The notes under the pieces are model-generated. The model saw only the letters and a list, made by a program, of their open reading frames with translations. It had not been told where the DNA came from and ran no database searches. Both the position numbers and the translations under genes were made by a program. A stretch of DNA of 64,000 nt, from NCBI RefSeq assembly GCF_025244765.1, contig NZ_CP104209.1, positions 2,300,501 to 2,364,500 on the forward strand, written 5' to 3'. This DNA is from Empedobacter stercoris. GTDB lineage: Bacteria; Bacteroidota; Bacteroidia; Flavobacteriales; Weeksellaceae. This document shows, piece after piece, positions 26,455 to 35,306 of this stretch (the first letter of the stretch is position 1; every line of letters begins with the position of its first letter).

Positions 26455-27942
26455 ATGAAAAAAAATATTTTAGTATTATCATTATTAGCTTGTGCATTAA
26501 GTTTTACATCATGTAGTGATGATGATATCAATCAAAAACCATTCGACGCTATTGAAGTTTCAGATTATTACAAAACAGAATCTGATTTTACCAATGCATT
26601 AAATGGAGTATACAAAGGTTTTGGTCAAGCAGGTTATTATGCAGGATTAAGCAATGCAAGTGATATTATCGCAGTTGGTGATATTATGTCTGACAACTTA
26701 ATCTTAGATCCTAATGGACGTCGTTCAGGACAAAGAGCGCATACATGGGCATATAATTCTAACTCTGTACCAACAAGTATTTATTCAACATCATACAATA
26801 TTATCTCAAGAGCCAATATTATTTTAGCTAATGCAGATAATTTACCTGATGGTGATTTCAAGAATAATGTTGTCGCTCAAGCAAAAGCTGTTCGTGCATT
26901 AGCACACTTTGAGGTAGCTCGCACTTATGCCGAAATTCCTACACAATCTGCAGATGCACCTACAACTGTAGGTATTGCATATATCGATCAATATGATCCA
27001 AAAGCAATGCCTAAACGTGATGCTACAATTGCAGAAACGTACGATAAAATGATTGCAGATTTAGAAGCAGCTATTCCAAATTTGAAAGCAACAAAAGAAG
27101 CGTCTGTAATTAATCAATATGCAGCTCAAGCTTTATTAGGTAAAATATATTTATACAAAGGAGATTACAAGAAAGCAATCGAATTTACACAACCTGCTGT
27201 TGATGCAGTAGCACCAGCTAATCCTTCTGAATTAGCAGCGTTGTGGACATCTAATAATAGCAATGGAGTATTATTCGAAATTCCATTTGTTAATTCTGGA
27301 GATCCTACAATTGGTACAAATTTTAGTCAAGGAGCAACTGATGAAAATATTGTAATTGAATACGCGGTAGATAAAGATTTTTATGCTTTATACAATCAAG
27401 AAACAGAACCTGAGCGTGTTAATGCATATTTCAAAGTTTTTACCCCTTCTAATCATGATTATCAACAAGTAATTGCTGTTAATAAATACATCAATGGTAA
27501 AGTTAAATTAGGATTAAATAACGGTCGTTATTTACGTGTTGAAGAAGCAATCTTAAATTTAGCGGAAGCTCAATATTTAGCAGGAGACAGTGCAAGTGCA
27601 TTAACAACTCTTAATAAATTGAGAGATGTACGTTACTCTTCATACGAAGGAGGAGAAACAGGAGCTGCTATTTTTGATGCAATCCAATTAGAGCGTCGCA
27701 AAGAATTAGCTTTCGAAAACGGTGACCGTTGGTTCACATTAAAACGTTTACAAGGTGTTAGTGGAATTTCTTCAGCTTACACAAGTGGAATTCAGAGAAG
27801 TGGAAATGGATATTTAGCAGATGGTACTGGTACATCTTCTTCTGAATTAACATTAAAAGCTGGTGATTTCAAATGGCAATTTCCAATTCCTCAATCTGTA
27901 TTAAATTTAAATACAAATATGACGCAAACTCCAGGTTATTAA
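26455..27942 (+). CDS. SusD/RagB-family surface nutrient-binding lipoprotein (pair 2)
   Basis: This 495-residue lipoprotein has the lipobox FTSC (Cys20) followed by SDDD, the acidic surface-export signal. It has the SusD fold: DAIEVSDYYKTESDFTNALN near the N-terminus, AKAVRALAHFEVARTYAEIP (about 143-162), and the C-terminal IQLERRKELAFENGDRWFTL (about 417-436) with FPIPQSVLNLNTNMTQTPGY at the end. It is co-transcribed with susC2 and forms the ligand-binding lid. A strong terminator follows. No hydrolase is linked to this pair. Confidence 0.93.
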   Translation: MKKNILVLSLLACALSFTSCSDDDINQKPFDAIEVSDYYKTESDFTNALNGVYKGFGQAGYYAGLSNASDIIAVGDIMSDNLILDPNGRRSGQRAHTWAYNSNSVPTSIYSTSYNIISRANIILANADNLPDGDFKNNVVAQAKAVRALAHFEVARTYAEIPTQSADAPTTVGIAYIDQYDPKAMPKRDATIAETYDKMIADLEAAIPNLKATKEASVINQYAAQALLGKIYLYKGDYKKAIEFTQPAVDAVAPANPSELAALWTSNNSNGVLFEIPFVNSGDPTIGTNFSQGATDENIVIEYAVDKDFYALYNQETEPERVNAYFKVFTPSNHDYQQVIAVNKYINGKVKLGLNNGRYLRVEEAILNLAEAQYLAGDSASALTTLNKLRDVRYSSYEGGETGAAIFDAIQLERRKELAFENGDRWFTLKRLQGVSGISSAYTSGIQRSGNGYLADGTGTSSSELTLKAGDFKWQFPIPQSVLNLNTNMTQTPGY

Positions 27943-27976
27943 TATATAAAGATTTTTAATAAACTTGTTAAATACC

Positions 27977-28010
27977 AAAATGGCTATCTTTTTAGATAGC
28001 CATTTTTTTT
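27977..28010 (+). terminator. Terminator after the second susD
   Basis: A perfect 13-bp stem (27977-27989 with 27994-28006), a TTTT loop and a T run to 28010. Confidence 0.88.
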
Positions 28011-28271
28011 GATAAATATTATGAAGCTTTAAGATTAAATTAAAGGTAAAGTTAAAATCAATAATGTAAAAAAGAATATTAAAGATAAGTTTTATTTATT
28101 AACGACATGCAATTAATTTAATTTAGTGATATTTTTTGAATATAATTGTTGTTATTTAGTATTATATAGCTATTTTATATTGTATACTTGATAAATAAAA
28201 AAAACCTTAAGTTTTTGGAAATCTTAAAAAAAAGTTAGAGTTTTGTCCAAAATGTTATAAAATATAAAACT
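28011..28271. other. AT-rich intergenic region upstream of susC3
   Basis: No ORF is evident. TGATAAATAAAAAAAACCTT at 28189-28208 is nearly the same as the motif before susC2 and lies 83 bases before the start codon (117 for susC2). The final bases before ATG (TTATAAAATATAAAACT) also resemble the susC2 leader (TTATAAAAATAAGACT). Confidence 0.5.
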
Positions 28272-31200
28272 ATGAGGAGAAGATTAACATCTTTGGGCTT
28301 ATTAGCTTTCCTAGGGTTAGGAACAATGGCTTTTGCTCAAGTAACGGGTGTAGTTAACGATGCCAACAATTTCCCAGAGTCTGACGTAGAGGTTACTGTA
28401 AAAGGTACTGATAAAGTTGCATATACAGACGAGAATGGGAATTTTAACATTGATGCTAAAGTAGGAGATACATTAGTAATCAATGGAAAAGAATTTAAAG
28501 TAACTTCTACTAACTTAGGAGCTTTAAAATTTGCTGATGAAACAAAAGATTTAGACGAGGTTGTTGTTATTGGTTTTGGTCAAACAAAAACTGTAAAAGA
28601 AATAACAGGTGCTACAAGTACAATGACATCAAAATCTATTGAAGACCTTCCAGTTGCTTCTGTAGATAAAATGTTACAAGGACGTGTGTCTGGGGTACAA
28701 ACAGGTAATGCTTCAGGGCAACCAGGAGGTATGGCTAATGTACGTGTACGTGGTATTTCTTCTATTAACGGTAGTACAAACCCAATTTGGATTGTTGATG
28801 GAGTACGTGTTTCAAGTGGTGATTTAACAAGAAATAATACTACAAGTAACATTTTAGCAAGTATGAATCCTGATGATATCGAAAGTGTAACTGTTTTAAA
28901 AGATGCCGTTTCAACAGCAGTATATGGTGCTGATGCAGGAGCAGGTGTAATTATTGTTACAACAAAATCAGGAAGAAAAGGTGCTGCTAAATTTAACTTC
29001 TCTTCATCTATTGGATGGAATGACCGTGCAGTTGAAGGGTACAGACCATTTACTGCTAACGAATACAAAGAGTATTTAGCTGTAGGTGTAATGAACAGAT
29101 ATCAAGCGGCAAATCCAGGAATGTTTGATGATTTGACAATGACTTATAAAACATTAGCAGATGGAGCTTTAGGAGCAAGTGTTGCTGGTATTTATAATTC
29201 TACAGCAGATACAAATTGGAAAGATGAAACTCAAAAGAAAGGGTTTCAACAAAATGTAGACTTTAATGTTTCTGGAGCTAATGATAGATTATCTTACTAC
29301 GCTTCTGCTAACTATTTTAAACAAGAGTCTGTAATTAAAAATTCTGATTTCAAACGTTTAGCATTCACAAATAAATTATCTTACCAAGCAACTGATAAAT
29401 TAAAATTATCTACAGACATCCAAATGTCTTATAGTAATTTAAAATCTTTGCCAGATGGAGGAGGATTTGCTAACCCTATTTTATCTCAATATTTTAATAG
29501 ACCAACAGATCCAGTAAGAAACGCAGACGGTTCTTATTACTGGGATCCTTCAAGTGGTCGTTTATCAAATGGACAATTCAATCCAGCTGCTTTATTAGAT
29601 TTAAACTACAGTAAAGCTCAGACTGCAAGAGTTTTTGCAAACTTTAAGGCTGAATATGATATTTGGAAAAATATTAAATACACATTAGTATTTGCCCCTG
29701 AATATATTAATATCGAAGAAGATAGATACTATAGCCCTTTACACGGAGATGGTTTTTCTAGAAACGGGATGAGTAATGCTTATGTAAGTAGATATTTCAA
29801 TTTCAACGTACAGAATATGGTTAGTTGGAACCAAAAATATGATTTACATAATGTAGGTGTTTCGTTAATTCAAGAAGCATATAAATCTGATTCTAAATTC
29901 TTAAATGCGAGTGCTCAAAACGTAGGTTCTCCTAACTTAGAGACATTAACTAACTTTGTTGTGCCATTAGGATATGGTGGTACTAGAGGTGTTTCATCTC
30001 GTTGGGGATATGCAGCTACTGCACACTACGATTATGACAGATTAATTTTAGTAGACGCTTCTTATCGTCGTGATATTTTATCTCAATTTATGCCAGGTCA
30101 AAAAGAAGGAGATTTCTGGTCTGCTGGAGTAGGTGTTGATTTAGCTAGAATTGGAATGCTTAAAGGTAGCCGCGCTATATCGATGATGAAATTAAGAGCA
30201 TCTTACGGTAAAATTGGTAACCAAGTATCTGCAAATCCTTATGGATTATATTCATTTAATTCGAATTACAATGATGCAGCAGGAGCAAATTATTCAGGAG
30301 TGTTTAATCCAAACTTGTCATGGGAAACTGTTAACCCATTCAACGTAGGGATCGATTTCGGATTCTTAAATGATCGTATTAAATTCTCTGCTGAATATTT
30401 CAACAAGAAAACAAAAGACTTAATTTCTAGTATTCCAATTTCAGGATCTCAAGGAATGACTTCTTACGTTGATAATATTGGAGAGTTAGTAAACGAAGGA
30501 TTCGAATTCTCTTTAAATGCTGATATCATTAGAGGAGACCGTAATCAATTTAACTGGAATTTAGGATTTAACTTATCTACGTTAAATAACGAAATTACAG
30601 ATTTATATGGTGGTGAAGTAAAAACTTCAACTACTATCATGAGAGAAGGTGAAGGTGTTCGTACATTCTATTTAAGAAAATGGGCTGGTGTAGACGCTGC
30701 AACTGGTGATCCATTATGGTACATTAACGGTAAAGATGGAGCAACAACAAATAACTATAATGAAGCTGTACAAGAAGTACAAGGTTCATTTATGAGTAAT
30801 GTGTTTGGAGGTCTTAATACAACATTATCTTACCAAGGATTCTCATTAGATTTACAATTCACATACGGATTTGGAGGGAAAATCTATGACGATTGGTCTT
30901 CTTACGCTTTTAGTGATGGACAATATACAGCAAACTACCCTGGTTATGGAGATGTAATGGGAGATTATTGGACACCTGAAAATACAACAGCTTCTAATCC
31001 AAAACCAGTTTATGGAGGAAATAAAAGATCAAACGCGGCTTCTACACGCTTCTTGTATGATGCAGATTACATTCGTTTAAGTAACGCAAGATTAGCCTAT
31101 ACATTTGACTCTAAAATGTTGCAAGGAACTGGACTTAATTCAGTTCAAATGTATGTGATGGCAAATAACGCCTGGACACACAATTTTGATGATAGATTGA

Positions 31201-31292
31201 AGTTTGATCCAGAAACTAACATTGCTGGGTACACAAACTTTAGTTTACCTGTATTAAAAACATTCTTATTAGGTGTTAACGTTAGTTTCTAA
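28272..31292 (+). CDS. SusC/RagA-family TonB-linked outer-membrane transporter (pair 3)
   Basis: This 1006-residue SusC protein has a signal peptide (LGLLAFLGLGTMAFAQ). The shared short regulatory domain follows (VNDANNFPESDVEVTVKGT). DLDEVVVIGFGQTKTVKE forms the classical TonB-box/plug entry. The plug continues with VRVRGISSINGS, IWIVDGVRVSSG, NPDDIESVTVLKDAVSTAVYG and GVIIVTTKSGRKG (about 100-235). The barrel ends LGVNVSF. It is paired with the susD gene 12 bases downstream. Together with pairs 1 and 2 it makes three transporter systems within 22 kb, all with a near-identical N-terminal extension, and none with local enzymes. Confidence 0.93.
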   Translation: MRRRLTSLGLLAFLGLGTMAFAQVTGVVNDANNFPESDVEVTVKGTDKVAYTDENGNFNIDAKVGDTLVINGKEFKVTSTNLGALKFADETKDLDEVVVIGFGQTKTVKEITGATSTMTSKSIEDLPVASVDKMLQGRVSGVQTGNASGQPGGMANVRVRGISSINGSTNPIWIVDGVRVSSGDLTRNNTTSNILASMNPDDIESVTVLKDAVSTAVYGADAGAGVIIVTTKSGRKGAAKFNFSSSIGWNDRAVEGYRPFTANEYKEYLAVGVMNRYQAANPGMFDDLTMTYKTLADGALGASVAGIYNSTADTNWKDETQKKGFQQNVDFNVSGANDRLSYYASANYFKQESVIKNSDFKRLAFTNKLSYQATDKLKLSTDIQMSYSNLKSLPDGGGFANPILSQYFNRPTDPVRNADGSYYWDPSSGRLSNGQFNPAALLDLNYSKAQTARVFANFKAEYDIWKNIKYTLVFAPEYINIEEDRYYSPLHGDGFSRNGMSNAYVSRYFNFNVQNMVSWNQKYDLHNVGVSLIQEAYKSDSKFLNASAQNVGSPNLETLTNFVVPLGYGGTRGVSSRWGYAATAHYDYDRLILVDASYRRDILSQFMPGQKEGDFWSAGVGVDLARIGMLKGSRAISMMKLRASYGKIGNQVSANPYGLYSFNSNYNDAAGANYSGVFNPNLSWETVNPFNVGIDFGFLNDRIKFSAEYFNKKTKDLISSIPISGSQGMTSYVDNIGELVNEGFEFSLNADIIRGDRNQFNWNLGFNLSTLNNEITDLYGGEVKTSTTIMREGEGVRTFYLRKWAGVDAATGDPLWYINGKDGATTNNYNEAVQEVQGSFMSNVFGGLNTTLSYQGFSLDLQFTYGFGGKIYDDWSSYAFSDGQYTANYPGYGDVMGDYWTPENTTASNPKPVYGGNKRSNAASTRFLYDADYIRLSNARLAYTFDSKMLQGTGLNSVQMYVMANNAWTHNFDDRLKFDPETNIAGYTNFSLPVLKTFLLGVNVSF

Positions 31293-31304
31293 AAAAAAAT
31301 TAAA

Positions 31305-32669
31305 ATGAAAAAAAGATTATTAAGTATAGCATTCATAACGGCATCGATATTATCATTCAATGTATCGTGTAGTGATGATTTCGTTGAAAGAGAATTTTAC
31401 CAAGATGTTGAACAGGCTCCTTTAAAAAGTTTACAAGAAGTTCAAGCTTTCGTAAGAGGTGCATATGTATCGATGAGAGCAAACACATATTATGGAGCAG
31501 ATTTCTTAGCGTACGGAGAAGTAAGATCAGACAATATGTATAGTAATTTAGCTGGAGGATACTACCAAAATGTACAAAACTATACAATGTTATCAACAGA
31601 TGGTTACGCAACAAGTACATGGAATCAAATCTATGCAATGGTGGCGAAAACAAACATTGTTATTAATACTGATATTGCAACATTAGATGGTACAGATTTA
31701 GATCGATCAAAAGCTTCTTTCTCTCAAGGACAAGCTTATGGTTTAAGAGCAATTGCATTCTTCGACTTATTGAGACTTTATGGTCAAAAATATACAGGTG
31801 GAGACTTAGGAATTGTTATTCCAACTAAATTTGATCCAAAAGCTAAAATGGCTCGTGCAACAATTGCTGAAACTGAAGCACAAATCGATGCAGATTTTAC
31901 AAAAGCTTTAGAATTAATGACAAATAATACAGGATCAGGATTAACAAAAACTGATTTAGGTGTTCCTGCTTTGAAAGCTTTAATGTCAAGATTCTACTTA
32001 TACAAAGGTGATTACGCTAAAGTTAGAACTTTAACAAATGAATTGGCTGCAGAGGGTTATACAACTCCAATTGCTTCAGGTTTATTAAAAGAATCTTTTA
32101 ACTATACGTTAAATGGAGCAGCTTCAAATTCAATTTTCGAATTAGCAGTTGGACAAGTATCGTCTTTAGGAACTACATCTTATGGATATAGATTAAACCC
32201 AAGCGGGTACGCTAATATTCAACTTAAAGCAGGCGTGGCTGATGAGTTGTATCAAGCATCTGACATTAGAAAATCATTAATTAATGAAAAAGGATTCATT
32301 ACTGGTAAATACACAAATATTTCAGGAAATGATAACATCAAAATGATCAGAAATGAAGAGGTTTTATTAAACGGTGTTGAAGCTGAATTAAACGGTGGTG
32401 ATGTTGCTAAAGCTGTAACATATTTCAATACGTTAATTACTCAACGAGGTTTAGAACCTGTTACAACAGTAACAATGGACGATCTTAAAGATGAACGTGC
32501 ACGTGAGTTAATGGGAGAAGGACAAAGACAATGGGATTTATTACGTTGGGGAGATAAATCTTATGTTCCAACAACGGTAGATCCAGCACTTATTGCTTTC
32601 CCTATTCCAAGAGCGGAAATCAATATTGATGGAACGTTAATTAAACAAAATCCAGGGTACGAGTTATAA
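31305..32669 (+). CDS. SusD/RagB-family surface nutrient-binding lipoprotein (pair 3)
   Basis: This 454-residue lipoprotein has Cys22 in FNVSC followed by SDDF, a match to the flavobacterial surface-export signal. Its SusD signature segments are SLQEVQAFVRGAYVSMRANT, SFSQGQAYGLRAIAFFDLLRLYGQ (about 137-160) and LKDERARELMGEGQRQWDLLRWG (about 395-417), with the end FPIPRAEINIDGTLIKQNPGYEL. It is a little shorter than its two counterparts, because the segment around residues 270-330 is compact. It acts with the SusC encoded just upstream and closes the operon at a terminator. Confidence 0.92.
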   Translation: MKKRLLSIAFITASILSFNVSCSDDFVEREFYQDVEQAPLKSLQEVQAFVRGAYVSMRANTYYGADFLAYGEVRSDNMYSNLAGGYYQNVQNYTMLSTDGYATSTWNQIYAMVAKTNIVINTDIATLDGTDLDRSKASFSQGQAYGLRAIAFFDLLRLYGQKYTGGDLGIVIPTKFDPKAKMARATIAETEAQIDADFTKALELMTNNTGSGLTKTDLGVPALKALMSRFYLYKGDYAKVRTLTNELAAEGYTTPIASGLLKESFNYTLNGAASNSIFELAVGQVSSLGTTSYGYRLNPSGYANIQLKAGVADELYQASDIRKSLINEKGFITGKYTNISGNDNIKMIRNEEVLLNGVEAELNGGDVAKAVTYFNTLITQRGLEPVTTVTMDDLKDERARELMGEGQRQWDLLRWGDKSYVPTTVDPALIAFPIPRAEINIDGTLIKQNPGYEL

Positions 32670-32692
32670 TAACTCCATACCTATAAATAACA

Positions 32693-32723
32693 AAAACCTC
32701 GAAGTTTACTTCGAGGTTTTTTT
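32693..32723. terminator. Terminator between the third susD and the hydrolase gene
   Basis: A 12-bp perfect stem (32693-32704 with 32709-32720) with a TTTA loop is followed by T residues on the plus strand and by an A-rich 5' arm that gives T residues on the minus strand, so it can serve both convergent genes. Confidence 0.87.
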
Positions 32724-32735
32724 ATGCGTATTATT

Positions 32736-33695
32736 TTACAAACTCTTTATAAATTCCCAAGCCCTTATCTCAGACCAAGAGTGAGAATTATCCTTTAAAG
32801 GAAATCCACAATGTCCACCATATTTAGGCATTTCGAAAGTGCAGTAGGAATGATTTTTTAATCGCTCAATAGGATAACACTCATCCCCCAAAAAAGGATC
32901 ATTTGCAGCATTTACAATCAAACAAGGTGTTGTGATACGGTTCAAAACAGTTGCTGGAGAAGCCTTAGTATAATACTCTTCTTTGTTTTGATAACCATGC
33001 ATTGGCGCTGTAAAATAATCGTCCACTTCATCAAAAGTTTTGATTTTATCAATCATTTCTTCATTCACTTTTCCAGGAAATTGTTTGGCTTTTTCTGCAA
33101 ATTTTTGTGCAAGTGTTCTCTTGAAGTTTTTGAAATAAACAGTATTTGGAAATTTCTTTAATTCATCTGCACAAGACTTCAGCGAAATTGGAGCAGAAAA
33201 AATAACCCCACATTTTATACGTTCATCGATGGTGTAATTACCCAAATAATTTAACACCAAAGCTCCTCCCATCGAATAGCCAATCAAATAAATATTTTTA
33301 TAATTTTCGTTTATTGCTTTTTCAATCACACAATGAACATCGTCAATCGAACCATGATGATACAAACGCAATGTTTTATTCATCTCACCACCACACGAAC
33401 GATGATTCCAAGCCAAAATATTGAAGCCTTTTTTATAAAAGAAGTCTGAACACGAATTTAGATAGGTTCGTTTCGAATCGCCTTCTAAACCATGAAAAAG
33501 TATGATTAATTGATCTTTATTTTCTTGAAAACGCCAATCCAAATTCAAAAAATCACCATCTTCTGTGGCGATTTTTTCTCGTGTATAGGTTGGAACGGGA
33601 TATTTTTTAAATTTAGCAGGATAGATCGTAGAATAATGCGAATTTCGATTCAGAAAACTGGGTTTCGGATAGTTTGAGTGTTCTATGTAAGGCAT
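32736..33695 (-). CDS. Alpha/beta hydrolase, YheT-like (COG0429)
   Basis: This 319-residue cytosolic hydrolase carries LIILFHGLEGDSKRTYL (63-79, oxyanion region), NHRSCGGEMN and the nucleophile elbow GYSMGG (139-144, Ser141). The acid and base are near LIVNAANDPFLG (Asp) and GGHCGFPL (His). The 'HGLEGxSxxxY' and 'NxRGCxGExN'-like blocks are typical of the YheT/EMB8 group, whose substrates are poorly defined esters. It is the last gene of a recF-DUF721-hydrolase run on the minus strand, with only three bases separating it from the DUF721 gene. Confidence 0.87.
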   Translation of the reverse strand: MPYIEHSNYPKPSFLNRNSHYSTIYPAKFKKYPVPTYTREKIATEDGDFLNLDWRFQENKDQLIILFHGLEGDSKRTYLNSCSDFFYKKGFNILAWNHRSCGGEMNKTLRLYHHGSIDDVHCVIEKAINENYKNIYLIGYSMGGALVLNYLGNYTIDERIKCGVIFSAPISLKSCADELKKFPNTVYFKNFKRTLAQKFAEKAKQFPGKVNEEMIDKIKTFDEVDDYFTAPMHGYQNKEEYYTKASPATVLNRITTPCLIVNAANDPFLGDECYPIERLKNHSYCTFEMPKYGGHCGFPLKDNSHSWSEIRAWEFIKSL

Positions 33696-33698
33696 TTT

Positions 33699-34001
33699 CT
33701 AATAAATTTTTACATCAACCAAAAAATCTTTTTTGATTTCCTCATTAATATTTGCAATGATTTTAGATTTTCCCATCATCAATTCATGACGCATTGCAGG
33801 GGAATTAATTTTAACATATAAAGTACGTTGTCTTACTTCAACACGATCGGTATATTTTTCAAAAAATTTGCCCATAACAGTTCGCCAAGCTTCTTCAGCC
33901 TTCACTTCCCAAATCAATTCTTCTTTTCCATTTTGTTTAATGAAATGCTCTAAAGCTTGACCAAGCGTTTGTTGATTACTTCGTTTTTCATACTTTTTCA
34001 T
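33699..34001 (-). CDS. DUF721 (DciA-like) protein
   Basis: The 100-residue protein fits the DUF721 family: QTLGQALEHFIKQNGKEE, WEVKAEEAWRTVMGKFFEKYT, TLYVKINSPAMRHELMMGKSKIIANIN. DciA-type members of this family load or recruit the replicative helicase DnaB in bacteria without DnaC, and others are of unknown role. The gene overlaps the end of recF by four bases (ATGA-type coupling), a neighbourhood commonly seen for this family. The lack of any N-terminal extension makes it a minimal version. Confidence 0.85.
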   Translation of the reverse strand: MKKYEKRSNQQTLGQALEHFIKQNGKEELIWEVKAEEAWRTVMGKFFEKYTDRVEVRQRTLYVKINSPAMRHELMMGKSKIIANINEEIKKDFLVDVKIY

Positions 34002-35077
34002 AGTCGGAAAACTTTACTTTCAGCGTTAATTTGTTTGATGATTTGTTCAGTTCTTTCGGGATGTGTATCGGTAATAAAAATTTGACCAAAACGTTCTTCG
34101 TTCACTAATTTAATCAATTGTGTTACACGATGTTCGTCTAATTTATCAAAAATATCATCCAATAATAACAAAGGTGTAATGTTGAGCGAATTTTTTATCA
34201 CTTCTAATTGAGCTAATTTCAACGCAATTAAATAGGATTTTTGTTGACCTTGCGACCCAAATTTTTTGATGGGATAATTGGTGATCGTAAACAACAAATC
34301 ATCTTTATGAATTCCAGCTGTAGAATATTGAGCCGAACGATCTTTGTATAAAGCATCTTTTAAAACCTTTTCAAAAGGTGCATCGTTTAATTGCGAAACA
34401 TATTCGATATTTACTTTTTCTCGTCCTTCCGAAATTTCGTTGTAATATTTTAGGAAAGCGTCTAAAAAAGTTTTTATAAATTCTTTTCGAGTTTCGTGTA
34501 TTTTTTTACCCAAATGAATCAACTCTTCATCATAAATTTCTAACGATGAAGCGTCAAACGTATTATTGGCAACAAAATATTTTAGTAAAGCATTTCGTTG
34601 GACTAATACTTTATTGTATCGCATTAAATCAGCTAAATATTGCTTGTTCGATTGCGAGATAATATTATCCAAAAACTTTCGACGAACTTCACTTCCTTCC
34701 TTTATCAAATCGCTATCATAAGGCGAAATCATGACCAAAGGATATTGACCGATATGATCCGATATACGATCATATGACTTCGAATTTCGTTTTAGTTGTT
34801 TGGGTTGACCAGAACGAACCAAACAGAAAATAACATCATCTGCTTCATTCTTATCAAAAGTGCCTTCTAATGTAAAAAAATCACAATCAAATTGTATGTT
34901 CATCGCATCCGAATGGTTGAGATACGATTTGCTTAAAGCCAAATAATGAATCGCGTCCAACACATTGGTTTTTCCCTTTCCATTTTGTCCCACAAATGCA
35001 TTAATTTTTGAGGAAAATTCGAAATTATTTTCATCAAAATTCTTGAATTGTCTTGCTTTAAGTTCTTTTAAATACAT
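33998..35077 (-). CDS. recF: DNA replication and repair protein RecF
   Basis: RecF is an SMC-like ATPase that helps load RecA at gapped DNA with RecO and RecR. The Walker A motif is GQNGKGKT (30-37) within NAFVGQNGKGKTNVLDAIHYL. The ABC signature region is GSQGQQKSYLIALKLAQ, and Walker B is LLLLDDIFDKLD, followed by a D-loop and the sensor TDTHPERT. At 359 residues it is normal length. It starts the recF-DUF721-hydrolase run. A TAATTTTG box ends only four bases before the ATG. Confidence 0.95.
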   Translation of the reverse strand: MYLKELKARQFKNFDENNFEFSSKINAFVGQNGKGKTNVLDAIHYLALSKSYLNHSDAMNIQFDCDFFTLEGTFDKNEADDVIFCLVRSGQPKQLKRNSKSYDRISDHIGQYPLVMISPYDSDLIKEGSEVRRKFLDNIISQSNKQYLADLMRYNKVLVQRNALLKYFVANNTFDASSLEIYDEELIHLGKKIHETRKEFIKTFLDAFLKYYNEISEGREKVNIEYVSQLNDAPFEKVLKDALYKDRSAQYSTAGIHKDDLLFTITNYPIKKFGSQGQQKSYLIALKLAQLEVIKNSLNITPLLLLDDIFDKLDEHRVTQLIKLVNEERFGQIFITDTHPERTEQIIKQINAESKVFRL

Positions 35078-35081
35078 AAGG

Positions 35082-35089
35082 CAAAATTA
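35082..35089 (-). promoter_or_regulatory. -7 promoter element of recF, very close to the start codon
   Basis: On the minus strand TAATTTTG is an exact TAnnTTTG match, ending four bases before the recF ATG (35077). Transcription would begin at or next to the start codon. Confidence 0.55.
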
Positions 35090-35272
35090 CGATTTAATTT
35101 ACGAATTAGAATTACGATGGATGAAGTTTGAAGTTTACCTCTTTTTTATTAAAATCATCAATTCGAGAAAAGATTTTGTTCAAAAATGATGCAATAAAAT
35201 GTGATGCACAGATAAATATTTTCTAAATCAATGATTTATTCCTAAAATGTCGGGTTAAAAATCAAAATGATG

Positions 35273-35280
35273 TATTTTTG
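35273..35280 (+). promoter_or_regulatory. -7 promoter element of hisS
   Basis: TATTTTTG is an exact match to TAnnTTTG, 26 bases upstream of the ATG at 35307. Confidence 0.55.
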
Positions 35281-35306
35281 TATCTTTATAAGTAAGATTT
35301 AGAAAA

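Noticed and set aside
10574-32669. Polysaccharide-utilisation locus
   Set aside because: There are SusC/SusD pairs but no glycoside hydrolase, lyase, sulfatase, esterase or dedicated regulator within the region.
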